Assembly (NCBI RefSeq): GCF_018131005.1 | Contig: NZ_JAFCJK010000001.1 | Location: forward strand, 682,001-746,000 | DNA: 64,000 bases | Origin: Bradyrhizobium lablabi | Lineage (GTDB): Bacteria; Pseudomonadota; Alphaproteobacteria; Rhizobiales; Xanthobacteraceae | Reading direction: 5' to 3' | Part shown: positions 18,119 through 26,915 of the stretch, in pieces | Layout of the letters: every line of letters starts with the position of its first letter | Position numbering within the stretch: position 1 is the stretch's first letter | The notes under the pieces: model-generated | Told to the model about the DNA's origin: nothing | Database searches by the model: none | Seen by the model: the letters and a program-made list of their open reading frames with translations, nothing else | Program-made: the position numbers and the translations under genes

Positions 18119-18354
18119 CACTCGGGTCGGTTGGTCGGGTCATACGGCTTAAAGTGAAGCTCTCAACTGGTTAGCAGCTTCATTGCCTAAAGGTATTTTC
18201 GTAGCCGCCTGCGCTGAAGAAGCCAGTGAAATCAAGCTGCACGAATGCATGATCGAGGCTTCTGCGCTTCGATCCGCAATCGAAGCACTACGACTTGAAA
18301 AAGAATGCAGTCAGTGCGCCACGCGACCGGAACGACCGGAGGAAACGTTCTGAC

Positions 18355-19122
18355 ATGGACACGGCCATTCACCGCTCAAGCCCGCCATCGCGCCAACTAT
18401 TGTGGCTCGAACTGCGTGGAATTTGGGAACTGCAGGCGTTCTTCGCGGCCTATCCGCTGCTGCGACTGGCACCGCGTGGTGATGGTCATCCGGTGCTCGT
18501 GCTGCCCGGTCTTGCCGCGAGCGATGCTTCGACGCGCCCGCTCCGCGCCTATCTGAAGGAGCAGGGTTATGCGGCGCACGGCTGGGAGCAGGGCCGCAAC
18601 AATGGCCCACGCCCGGGCGTCGAGGCCGGCATCGATGCTCGGCTCGCGGAATTGTCCGGGCGCTACCGGCGCAAGGTAAGCTTGATCGGATGGAGCCTCG
18701 GCGGCGTTTTTGCGCGCGAATTGGCGCGGAGGGTACCGGCCTTGGTGCGCCAGGTTATTACGCTCGGCAGCCCATTCGCCAACGAGCCGAAGGCGAGCAA
18801 CGCCTGGCGGCTCTACGAAGCCCTGAGCGGGCGCGCTGCCGGCGATTGGCCCGGGCGCGAAGCGATGAAGCTCCCGCCGCCGGTGCCGAGCACGGCAATC
18901 TACACGCGCACCGACGGTATCGTCGCGTGGCAGGGATGCCTTGAACAAGAGAGCCCTACGACGCAGAACATCGAGGTCGAGGGTAGTCATTCCGGGCTGG
19001 GCCACAATCCTGTCGTGCTGTACGCGATCGCAGATCGGCTCGCGCTATCGGAAGAAAATTGGCGTCCCTTCGATCGCAGTGGCCTGCGCAGCTTACTGTA
19101 TCCAGATCCGAAGCGCAGCTGA
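18355..19122 (+). CDS. Alpha/beta hydrolase (esterase/lipase type)
   Basis: From ATG 18355, after GGAGGAAACGTTCTGAC, the protein has 255 residues. It shows a strand HPVLVLPGLAASDAST at the oxyanion hole, the nucleophile elbow GWSLGG and a late SHSGLGHNP segment for the His. The region around TLGSPF resembles triacylglycerol-lipase or PHA-related esterases. No signal peptide is visible, so it is probably cytosolic. It is followed 84 bp later by a phasin gene and then an acyl-CoA ligase and a wax-ester synthase gene. Work on storage lipids or PHA granules is therefore a reasonable inference, but the substrate is unknown. Confidence 0.83.
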   Translation: MDTAIHRSSPPSRQLLWLELRGIWELQAFFAAYPLLRLAPRGDGHPVLVLPGLAASDASTRPLRAYLKEQGYAAHGWEQGRNNGPRPGVEAGIDARLAELSGRYRRKVSLIGWSLGGVFARELARRVPALVRQVITLGSPFANEPKASNAWRLYEALSGRAAGDWPGREAMKLPPPVPSTAIYTRTDGIVAWQGCLEQESPTTQNIEVEGSHSGLGHNPVVLYAIADRLALSEENWRPFDRSGLRSLLYPDPKRS

Positions 19123-19206
19123 TAGTGCGCGGCGCCGCCTCGCGCCGCTTCGTACGTAGCTAGCGTCGCGTTTTTGTTGTCACTATCAAAGCAAGGGAGG
19201 AGTCCC

Positions 19207-19644
19207 ATGGAAACCAGCAAGCAGTCGATCGGCTCGGACGACACGTCCAAGCAGTGGCTCGACGATATCAAGAAGTTGACCGAGAAATTTCAGTTGCCGG
19301 GTGTCGACGTCGCGGCGTTGGTCGATTGGCAGCGTAAGGACCTGGAAACGTTGGTAGAGGCGAACCGGCAAGCCTATGAAGGTGTCAGGGCGCTTATCGA
19401 GCGGCGCAACGAAATTCTGAAAGAGACGCTCGCGCAATGGCAGGCCGCCGTCAAGGATGCCACCAGCAGCGAAGCGATAGCGAAACAGGCGGAAGCCGGC
19501 AAGCAGGGCGTACAACAGGTGATCGCGAATATTCGTGAACTCGCCGAGATGGAAGCGCAGTCGCGCAACAACGCCTGGAAGGTCGTGCAGGACCGCATGC
19601 AGGAGAATCTGGCCAATCTGCAGAAGTTGCTGCAGCCGAAGTAG
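19207..19644 (+). CDS. Phasin family protein (PHA granule-associated)
   Basis: Start ATG 19207 follows GCAAGGGAGGAGTCCC and yields 145 residues. The protein is almost all helix, with the phasin pattern KKLTEKFQLPGVDVAALVDW followed by VEANRQAYEGVRALIERR and a long amphipathic coiled-coil C-terminus. Phasins coat polyhydroxyalkanoate granules and control their size; some bind other lipid bodies. The neighbours are an esterase upstream and an acyl-CoA ligase and wax-ester synthase downstream. The family is clear; the granule type is open. Confidence 0.9.
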   Translation: METSKQSIGSDDTSKQWLDDIKKLTEKFQLPGVDVAALVDWQRKDLETLVEANRQAYEGVRALIERRNEILKETLAQWQAAVKDATSSEAIAKQAEAGKQGVQQVIANIRELAEMEAQSRNNAWKVVQDRMQENLANLQKLLQPK

Positions 19645-19771
19645 CACGGAGGCGGCCGTCTTCCGCGAATATGAACGCCATCAGGAGTGCCGTCCGACAC
19701 ACCAAAACATCCGCAACTTAATAAAGGTCTACGCCATCCGCGACCGTGGCGGCTACACAGGGAGGAATGCC

Positions 19772-21469
19772 ATGAACAATATGCCCTGGATCAACTCCTA
19801 CCCCGCCGGTGTGCGCTGGGACAAGGAAATCACTCCTGCGCCACTGCAGACAATTCTCGATAATACCGTCGGCAAGTGGCCTGATCGGCCGGCGATTGAT
19901 TTTATGGGTAAGCGCCTGACCTATCGGGAGTTGGGCGATTACGTGAGCCGCGCTGCATGCGGGCTGCAGCGGCTTGGCGTGAAGCCGGGCGTGCATGTCG
20001 GCCTGTACCTCCCGAATACGCCGCATTACATCATTGCATTCTTCGCGGTGCTGAAGGCCGGCGGCACGGTGGTCAACTACTCGCCACTCGACGCCGCAGC
20101 TGTTCTGGAACACAAAATAGAGGACAGCCGTACCGACTTCCTCATCACACTCGACCTGGCCGCGCTCTATCCTCAGATGGAGACCATGCTCGGCAAGACA
20201 CGGCTGAAGAAATTGATCGTCGGCAGCCTGGGCGAGATGACGTCTGCGCCCGACGCGGTGACGGCGGAGATGAAAGCCGCCAAACAACTGAGCGAAATTG
20301 TATGGGACGATCGGCACATCAGCTTCGCCAAGTTGCTCGACAACGACGGGAGGTACGAGGTCTATCCGGTTGCCGATCCGCGGGAGACGATTGCTGCGCT
20401 CCAGTACACGGGGGGCACCACCGGTCTGCCCAAGGGCGCGATGCTAACGCATGCGAACCTGACCAGCGCGTGCCAGCAGGCGTGGGAGACCACCAATGGT
20501 ACGCCTCCGGTTCTGGTCGAAGGGCAAGAGCGCTTGCTCGCCATGCTGCCGCCATTCCACATCTATGCACTTACGGTGAATGTTCTATTTGCCGTTTTCG
20601 GAGGGTGGGAGATCATTCAGCACATGCGCTTTGATCCCCTGGCGGCGCTGAATGACATTTCGAATAGAAAGGTGAGCATTTTTTGCGGCGTTCCCACGAT
20701 GTTCACTGCGCTGATCAATCATCCGGAGATCTCCAAGCATAGTCTGCGCTCGCTCAAATATTGTGGCTCGGGCGGGGCTCCGCTGCCCCTCGAATTAGCG
20801 CAGCAATTCTGCGCGATTACCGGCTGCAACATGAGCGAAGGCTGGGGCATGACCGAAACGTCGCCGACCGGAACTTTCACGCCGGTCAACGGCAAGCGCA
20901 AGGCCGGCTCCTGCGGAATGCCGATGCCGGGCATAACCATTAAGTTCCTCAGCCTCGATAAACCAACGCAATATGTCCCACTCGGCGAGCGCGGCGAGCT
21001 CTGCATTAAGGGACCTAATGTTATGAAAGGCTACTGGAAGAACGCGGAAGCGACGGCTGATGTCACGACGTTTGACGGCTTCTTGCGTACGGGCGACGTC
21101 GGTTACATGGACGAGGACGGCTTCGTGTTCATCGTCGATCGCACCAAGGACATGCTGTTGTGCAGCGGCTATAACGTCTATCCGCGTGTCCTTGAGGAAG
21201 CGATCTACAAGCACCCAGCGGTCGAATTGGTCGCGGTCATCGGCATCCCCGACAAATATCGCGGCCAGTCGCCCAAGGCCTTTGTCCAGCTGAAGGCCAA
21301 TGCCACGGCTTTCACCCTCGAACAATTGCAGGCGTTTCTGAAGGACAAGCTCGGCAAGCACGAAATGGTGCAGGCGCTCGAAATCCTCGCTCAACTGCCG
21401 CTGACGGCAGTGGGCAAGCCTTTGAAGACTGCGTTGTACGACGAGGAGAAACGCAAACGCGCGGTCTAG
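19772..21469 (+). CDS. Acyl-CoA ligase (PimA-like long-chain/dicarboxylate type)
   Basis: Start ATG 19772, after GGGAGGAATGCC, gives 565 residues. The N-terminus WINSYPAGVRWD matches PimA-type (pimeloyl/dicarboxylate) and related fatty acyl ligases. The AMP-binding P-loop YTGGTTGLPKG is at 212-222. SEGWGMTETSP, then YWKNAEAT and RTGDVGYMDEDGF, follow in the normal order, with the C-terminal Lys in TAVGKPLK. It activates a fatty or dicarboxylic acid to acyl-CoA with ATP. The wax-ester synthase gene begins 111 bp downstream, so this enzyme may supply its acyl-CoA. The substrate chain is inferred only. Confidence 0.92.
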   Translation: MNNMPWINSYPAGVRWDKEITPAPLQTILDNTVGKWPDRPAIDFMGKRLTYRELGDYVSRAACGLQRLGVKPGVHVGLYLPNTPHYIIAFFAVLKAGGTVVNYSPLDAAAVLEHKIEDSRTDFLITLDLAALYPQMETMLGKTRLKKLIVGSLGEMTSAPDAVTAEMKAAKQLSEIVWDDRHISFAKLLDNDGRYEVYPVADPRETIAALQYTGGTTGLPKGAMLTHANLTSACQQAWETTNGTPPVLVEGQERLLAMLPPFHIYALTVNVLFAVFGGWEIIQHMRFDPLAALNDISNRKVSIFCGVPTMFTALINHPEISKHSLRSLKYCGSGGAPLPLELAQQFCAITGCNMSEGWGMTETSPTGTFTPVNGKRKAGSCGMPMPGITIKFLSLDKPTQYVPLGERGELCIKGPNVMKGYWKNAEATADVTTFDGFLRTGDVGYMDEDGFVFIVDRTKDMLLCSGYNVYPRVLEEAIYKHPAVELVAVIGIPDKYRGQSPKAFVQLKANATAFTLEQLQAFLKDKLGKHEMVQALEILAQLPLTAVGKPLKTALYDEEKRKRAV

Positions 21470-21580
21470 GTGCTGATCTGAAGATTCTGCCAGGGGATCA
21501 CATGAAGACGGTCGCCTGACGCAGCGACATCGGCGACATCCCAACCTCGGCTCGATCGACACCACAAAGGAGCCACGAGA

Positions 21581-23113
21581 ATGGATCAACTCAGTAGCGT
21601 TGACGCCTCGTTTCTGCATCTCGAAACGCCGGAAACGCCGATGCATGTCGGCAGCTTGATGCTTTTCGAGCTTCCCGAGGGTTACCAGGGCGACTACTAC
21701 GAGGATGTCAAGGCGATGCTGGGCAAACGCCTGCACCTCGCTTCGGTGCTGCATCGCAAACTGGCGCAGATGCCCTTTGAACTTTCCGAACCGGTTTGGA
21801 TCGAGGACGACGATATCGATCTCGATTACCATGTGCGCAGCGTGACGCTGCGCCGCCCGGGGACCATGCGGCAGCTTGAGGCGCTGATCGCACGGCTGCA
21901 CTCGACGTTGCTCGATCGCAGTCGCCCGTTGTGGGAGATGTACGTCATCGAAGGCCTCGAGAATGGAGAGGTCGCTTTCTACAGCAAGGCGCATCATAGC
22001 GGGGTCGACGGTAAGGCTGGGGTGGAACTCGCCAAAGTGCTCTATGACGTGTCGCCCGAGATGCGCGAAGTACCGCCTCCGAGACGCAAACGCGGCAGCA
22101 GTTCCTACCAGCTCGGCATCACCGAACTTCTGCAGGCCGCGGTCGCCAATTCGGCCAGCCAATACCGCAAGCTTGCCGATGTGCTGCCCGGTACGGCAAA
22201 GGCCTTGGCTGCAGCAGCAAAGGTCGTCGCGAGCCAGCGAGCGGCCAGCGGCGCCCGTTCGTTGAACCTGGGCCTCGCACCAAAGACGATCTTCAACGAC
22301 TCGATCACCAACCAGCGTTCCTACAGCACGCTGTCTGTGCCGCTCGCGGACATCAAGGAACTCGGTAAGCGCGTCGGTGGCACAGTCAATACCATCGTGA
22401 TGACGATGTGCAGTATCGCACTGTATCGCTTCTTGAAGGAACGCGACTTGCTGCCAAAGGAGCCGCTCATCGCCATGGTGCCGGTTAGCCTGCGCGCAGA
22501 AGGCGACAGTGCGATGAACAATCAGGTGTCGATGGTCCGGGTCGATTTGGCGACCGACATAACGGAATTGCCGTCGCGCCTGAAGGCGATCCACGCGTCG
22601 TCCGAAGCGGCGAAGGCGGTGGTAAAGGAGCTGAAGCCGGTGCTCGGGCTACAAGTGCCGATCACGGGATCGCCCTGGCTTATGACCGGGCTCGCCTCGC
22701 TGCTCGGCCGCTCCAACCTCGCGAGCCGCGCGCCGGCGGCCGGCAACGTCGTCATCTCGAATGTTCCCGGTCCGCCTATGACGCTCTACATGGCCGGCGC
22801 GCGGATGGTGCATTACTATCCGGTCTCAATCCCGTATCACGGCAGTGGGCTGAACATCACGGTGCAGAGCTACGCCGGGTTGCTGGAGTTCGGCCTCACC
22901 GCCTGTCGGCGTGTGGTGTCACAGGAAGAATCCTACGAGATCGTCGCCAACTTGCAGACCGCCTTGCGCGAGATGGAGGCGCTGCCGACGATCCATGCGG
23001 ACGCCGGCGTCGAGTCTGCGGCGTCGACAGTGATCGAACCAAACGCAGTGATCGAACCGAACAAGGTCTCCACGAAGAAGACCGCCAGAGCACGGCCGAA
23101 GGCGCCCAGCTAA
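21581..23113 (+). CDS. Wax ester synthase / diacylglycerol acyltransferase (WS/DGAT)
   Basis: The 510-residue protein begins with the family N-terminus MDQLSSVDASFLHLETPETP. The catalytic HHxxxDG motif is HHSGVDG (138-144), and the late conserved NVVISNVPGPP segment is present. It transfers acyl groups from acyl-CoA to fatty alcohols or diacylglycerol, forming wax esters or triacylglycerol at the inner face of the membrane and on lipid bodies. A short Ala/Thr/Lys-rich tail at the C-terminus makes it longer than the usual ~460 residues. Such enzymes are common in actinobacteria and Acinetobacter and scattered in alphaproteobacteria. A strong ribosome site (AAGGAG) precedes the start. Its neighbours (ligase, phasin, hydrolase) support a neutral-lipid role. 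Confidence 0.94.
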   Translation: MDQLSSVDASFLHLETPETPMHVGSLMLFELPEGYQGDYYEDVKAMLGKRLHLASVLHRKLAQMPFELSEPVWIEDDDIDLDYHVRSVTLRRPGTMRQLEALIARLHSTLLDRSRPLWEMYVIEGLENGEVAFYSKAHHSGVDGKAGVELAKVLYDVSPEMREVPPPRRKRGSSSYQLGITELLQAAVANSASQYRKLADVLPGTAKALAAAAKVVASQRAASGARSLNLGLAPKTIFNDSITNQRSYSTLSVPLADIKELGKRVGGTVNTIVMTMCSIALYRFLKERDLLPKEPLIAMVPVSLRAEGDSAMNNQVSMVRVDLATDITELPSRLKAIHASSEAAKAVVKELKPVLGLQVPITGSPWLMTGLASLLGRSNLASRAPAAGNVVISNVPGPPMTLYMAGARMVHYYPVSIPYHGSGLNITVQSYAGLLEFGLTACRRVVSQEESYEIVANLQTALREMEALPTIHADAGVESAASTVIEPNAVIEPNKVSTKKTARARPKAPS

Positions 23114-23158
23114 ATCGAGCAGACGTAGAACCAACGAATCTTCGCGGAGGTAACGAAC

Positions 23159-24505
23159 ATGCAACCGACCGCTGCAAACAGGTCGTCACCGCTATTCGAA
23201 AGCGGGGCTATCAAGGCGCTATTTTCGAAGATTGACCGGCGCCTGATCCCGATCTTGCTGATCTCCTACATGATCGCCTATCTCGATCGCATCAACATCG
23301 GGTATGCGCAGCTTCAGATGAAGCAAACCCTGCCGTTTGATGACGCCGTCTACGGTCTCGGTGCGGGCATGTTCTTCATCGGATATTTCCTGTTCGAAGT
23401 GCCGAGCAATCTTCTCCTGGAGAGGATCGGCGCTCGCAAAACGCTGTTGCGCATCATGGTCCTCTGGGGCCTTGCTGCATCAGCCATGATGTTCGTATCG
23501 ACGCCTCTGCAATTCTATGTGGTGCGATTCCTGCTTGGTGCCTTCGAGGCAGGCTTCTTCCCCGGTGTCATTCTGTATTTTACCTACTGGTATCCGTCAG
23601 TGCGGCGCGGTCGGGTGATCGCGATTTTCATGTCGGCCACCACGATCATGTCCGTGATTACAGGACCCTTGTGTGGTGCGACCCTGAAATATTTCGATGG
23701 GCTCGGCGGTCTCCACGGCTGGCAATGGCTGTTCCTGGTGCAGGGAGTGCCCGCAGTTATTCTCGGCTTCCTGGTCTACTTCCTTCTGGAAGACAAGCCT
23801 TCCGATGCCGCCTGGCTCTCTCATGGCGAAAAGGAACTGCTCGACGACAGCTTACAGCACGATGTGAAGGACGTCGAAAGCGAGCCCGCTGGCACTTTCG
23901 GGCAAATGCTGCGAGACCCAAAGGTCTACGTGCTGTCGCTCATCTATTTCCTTCTGCTTGGAGCGACCTACACGATGGTGTTCTGGTTGCCGACATTGAT
24001 CCAGAGCTGGGGCGTCAAAGACCTATTCCTCATTGGGGTCTATGCGGCAATCCCGAACGCCGTGGGGGTCATCGGCATGATCCTGATCGGCCGGCATTCG
24101 GACAAGTGGCATGAGCGTCGCTGGCATTTCGCCGCTTGCGTCGCGATCGCGGCTCTCGGCCTCTTCGTGACGACATTGTTGCAGGGCAACCTGGTCGGAT
24201 CGGTCATGGCCTTGGCGTTCGCGGTCATCGGAATTGCATCGGCAACACCGCTCTTCTTCGCACTGGTCAGCGAATATTTGTCCGTCGGTGCCCGCGCGGG
24301 CGGGCTCGCGCTCATCAGCAGCTTAGGCAACCTTGGTCCGGCGATGAGTCCATCGATCAACGGGCTTATCATCAGGAACACAGGCGACAATATCTACAGC
24401 ATGTATTTCGTGATCGCCCTCTACCTGCTGTCCGGAACACTCCTACTGCTTGCGATCCGCCCGGCATCGACCGCGGTCGTCCCGGCGGCGGCACCTGCAC
24501 ATTGA
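23159..24505 (+). CDS. MFS permease, anion:cation symporter (ACS) family
   Basis: The 448-residue protein has ~12 hydrophobic segments and ACS signatures: YMIAYLDRINIGYAQLQM in TM1, and GYFLFEVPSNLLLERIGARK in the motif A region. ACS members import organic anions (phthalate, hexuronates, tartrate, galactonate) with protons. The start has GCGGAGG upstream. The HMG-CoA reductase gene begins 19 bp after its stop, so the two are one transcript and the transported acid could be the substrate or product of that enzyme (for example mevalonate). That link is inference. Confidence 0.9.
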   Translation: MQPTAANRSSPLFESGAIKALFSKIDRRLIPILLISYMIAYLDRINIGYAQLQMKQTLPFDDAVYGLGAGMFFIGYFLFEVPSNLLLERIGARKTLLRIMVLWGLAASAMMFVSTPLQFYVVRFLLGAFEAGFFPGVILYFTYWYPSVRRGRVIAIFMSATTIMSVITGPLCGATLKYFDGLGGLHGWQWLFLVQGVPAVILGFLVYFLLEDKPSDAAWLSHGEKELLDDSLQHDVKDVESEPAGTFGQMLRDPKVYVLSLIYFLLLGATYTMVFWLPTLIQSWGVKDLFLIGVYAAIPNAVGVIGMILIGRHSDKWHERRWHFAACVAIAALGLFVTTLLQGNLVGSVMALAFAVIGIASATPLFFALVSEYLSVGARAGGLALISSLGNLGPAMSPSINGLIIRNTGDNIYSMYFVIALYLLSGTLLLLAIRPASTAVVPAAAPAH

Positions 24506-24524
24506 CGACGATTTGGAGAAGCAA

Positions 24525-25718
24525 ATGTCAGCACAAGTGTCATCCGAGTCATCCCTTAAGATCCCTCGCGACAAAGACGACGACTATCGCGAGAGCGTCG
24601 CCGACGCGAGACGCCGCTTCGTGACCGAGCGAACCGGAGCTGAGCTTGATCATGTCGCCAAATATTCGATTGACCCATCCATCCTTCCGGGCAACGTTGA
24701 AAATTTCATCGGAGTCGCCCAGGTCCCCATCGGGCTAGCTGGTCCCTTGCTCATCGTCGGCGAACATGCGCGTGGACGCTTCTACATCCCGCTCGCGACC
24801 ACGGAAGGTACGCTCGTCGCGAGCTACAGCCGCGGAATGCGTTTGCTGTCCGAGTGCGGGGGCGTGAAGACGACCGTCGTCGAGCAATATATGCAGCGAT
24901 CACCGGTATTCATTTGGGACGATGCCCTGAAAGCACGCGATTTCGGACATTGGATCGATGAACACTTCACCGAGATCAAGGCGGCAGCGGAGACCACTAC
25001 GCGTTCGGGCAAGCTCATCAACATCTACCAATATTCAGTTGGGCCTTTGCGCCACCTGCGATTCAATTACACCACCGGCGATGCCGCGGGTCAGAACATG
25101 ACCGGAAAAGCAACGTTCGCTGCGTGTGAGTGGATCAAGAAGAATTACCCGGGAGGGGCTCGCTACATACTCTCGGGAAACATGGACACGGACAAGAAGC
25201 ATTCGCGCATTAATATGCTGGTGACGCGCGGGAAGCGAGTGGTGGCGGAAGCGACCATTCGGAAAGATGTTTTGAAGGACCTGATGCGCGTCGATACGCG
25301 CGATCTGTTCTATTCGCGCCAGATTTCGCAGGCTGGCGCATTCCTCGCGGGATCGGCCAACAATGGCGCGCACGCTGCCAACGGCCTGACCGCTATGTTC
25401 ATCGCGACCGGTCAGGACGTCGCGAATGTCTCAGAATCCCATGCGGGGGTGGTGTATAACCAACTGCTCGACAATGGCGACCTTTACTGGTCGATTACTT
25501 TGACGTCGCTGATTGTCGCCACCTATGGTGGTGGGACAGGATTGCCCACGCAAAGGGAATGTCTGGAGATGCTGGGCTGCTACGGCAACGGGAAATCCAA
25601 CAAGTTTGCCGAAATTTGTGCGGGTGTTGTGCTTGCTGGCGAAACATCCTTATCCAGCGCGATCCTCGCCGGCGATTGGGTGTCAAGCCACGACGAACTG
25701 GGCAGGAATCGTCCCTAG
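24525..25718 (+). CDS. Hydroxymethylglutaryl-CoA reductase
   Basis: From ATG 24525 (after TTGGAGAAGCAA) the protein has 397 residues. HMGR signatures appear in order: [26 protein letters not shown] (catalytic Glu94), [20 protein letters not shown] (Lys225), [11 protein letters not shown] (Asp298) and a C-terminal SHDELGRNR (His389). All four catalytic residues are therefore present, and the DKK and C-terminal SH-xxx-NR patterns resemble the class I (eukaryote/archaeal) form more than the class II enzyme of mevalonate degraders. It interconverts HMG-CoA and mevalonate with NAD(P)H. Alphaproteobacteria usually make isoprenoids by the MEP route, so this gene is unexpected. No mevalonate kinase or HMG-CoA synthase gene is visible nearby. 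Confidence 0.88.
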   Translation: MSAQVSSESSLKIPRDKDDDYRESVADARRRFVTERTGAELDHVAKYSIDPSILPGNVENFIGVAQVPIGLAGPLLIVGEHARGRFYIPLATTEGTLVASYSRGMRLLSECGGVKTTVVEQYMQRSPVFIWDDALKARDFGHWIDEHFTEIKAAAETTTRSGKLINIYQYSVGPLRHLRFNYTTGDAAGQNMTGKATFAACEWIKKNYPGGARYILSGNMDTDKKHSRINMLVTRGKRVVAEATIRKDVLKDLMRVDTRDLFYSRQISQAGAFLAGSANNGAHAANGLTAMFIATGQDVANVSESHAGVVYNQLLDNGDLYWSITLTSLIVATYGGGTGLPTQRECLEMLGCYGNGKSNKFAEICAGVVLAGETSLSSAILAGDWVSSHDELGRNRP

Positions 25719-25818
25719 CGTTCGGCTATTTGGAGAACGATTGTTCGGCCGCGCGGACGATTGCCAAAAGTCTGCCATCCGCGAACAAAATCGGCAGCCC
25801 AGCGAAATGTCGCGATGT

Positions 25819-25995
25819 ATGAGGCGTGGAATGCCATTTAAGCTAAAGCAGGCCATCGGACGGGACGTCTTGACAAGGCTGGTGAAACAGACCGGCTTGT
25901 CGCAAGAAGAGCTTCTTGCCCGATCTTCACGGGAAGTGCCAGCAGCCGTCGACAAGTATACGCCGGATAGTCGTTTCCCCCTGACTCCCGATTAG
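25819..25995 (+). pseudogene. Internally deleted yidB copy
   Basis: The 58-codon frame from ATG 25819 encodes MRRGMPF fused to [17 protein letters not shown] and [15 protein letters not shown], ending DSRFPLTPD. The first codons match the start of the yidB gene at 9900 (ATGAGNCGTGGAATGCCAT) and the rest matches its C-terminal third, so about 90 codons are missing between them, in frame. No good ribosome site is visible (the full gene has AGGAGG). It may be a relic or a small protein keeping only the conserved C-terminal block. The next gene starts 12 bp later. Confidence 0.65.
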
Positions 25996-26007
25996 ACAGC
26001 GTTGACA

Positions 26008-26835
26008 ATGGTGCTCCCTCACAACTCAGGTGAACATGGGTTGGTTGACACTGTCGCCAGCCCATTTGAACTGGTGAGGGGCAGGATTCGGCAACTATAT
26101 GAGGGCGAAACTCCCGGCGGGGTACGGTTCAGGTATGCCTTGCTGGTGCTCGATATTGTTACAGTTCTATTTATCATCGTCACATCGTTCCTGCCTCGTA
26201 GCAAGGCCGTTGAATCGCTGGACGTTGTGTTCGGCGTCCTGATCCTTGCGGATTTCTCCGCGCGGTTGATTATCAGCCGACACCCCCTGCAGGACTTCAC
26301 CCGCCTGTCGACGTGGACGGATATGGTGGTGATTGTTTCATTTCTTGCGCCGCTCGCCGGAGAAGCTGGTGGCTTTCTGCGCACGCTTCGAACATTGCGG
26401 CTGCTGCGCGACGTTCAAATGGTAGCGCGGCTACGAATTGACAGTCCTTTCTTTCGAAAGAATGAGGAAGTCATCTTTGCCGTCGCGAACCTCGCTGTGT
26501 TCATTTTCGTGATGACAGGGATTGTCTACGAGACTCAGAAATCTCACAACAATCAGATCGCAAACTATGCCGATGCGCTCTACTTTACGGTCACGGCGCT
26601 GACCACGACCGGTTTTGGCGATATCACTTTGCCAGGAACGATTGGCCGCCTGATAACGGTCGTCATCATGATCTTCGGCGTGACGCTTTTCTTGTATCTC
26701 GCCAAGGCCTTGTTGGCGCCGGCCAAGGTGCGATTCCCGTGTCCGATCTGCGGGCTGCAACGCCACGATATCGATGCCGTGCATTGCAAGGCGTGTGGGA
26801 CGGTATTGAACATTCCTGACGAAGGCTCGGACTAG
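26008..26835 (+). CDS. Voltage-gated-type ion channel with C-terminal zinc ribbon
   Basis: ATG 26008 gives 275 residues; a TTG six bases earlier is less likely. An N-terminal four-helix region has an Arg-containing segment (RTLRTLRLLRDVQMVARLR) like a voltage sensor. A pore helix with the filter TTTGFGDI follows and then a last TM (VVIMIFGVTLFLYLAKALL). The tail has CPICG and CKACG, a zinc ribbon, an unusual C-terminal addition. It is probably a potassium or general cation channel of the inner membrane. It lies between the yidB relic and DUF808 in the same orientation. Whether it is gated by voltage, ligand or metal is unknown. Confidence 0.84.
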   Translation: MVLPHNSGEHGLVDTVASPFELVRGRIRQLYEGETPGGVRFRYALLVLDIVTVLFIIVTSFLPRSKAVESLDVVFGVLILADFSARLIISRHPLQDFTRLSTWTDMVVIVSFLAPLAGEAGGFLRTLRTLRLLRDVQMVARLRIDSPFFRKNEEVIFAVANLAVFIFVMTGIVYETQKSHNNQIANYADALYFTVTALTTTGFGDITLPGTIGRLITVVIMIFGVTLFLYLAKALLAPAKVRFPCPICGLQRHDIDAVHCKACGTVLNIPDEGSD

Positions 26836-26915
26836 TCACATGCCGCTGTCGACACGATCGGCTCACGTGCAGTGCGGGCTCCACGTTGCTGCCACGTGCC
26901 AAAGAAGGACATGCG

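Noticed and set aside
20795..22594. A 599-codon minus-strand frame over the acyl-CoA ligase and WS/DGAT genes
   Set aside because: Both sense genes have catalytic motifs; the reverse frame is a codon-bias shadow.
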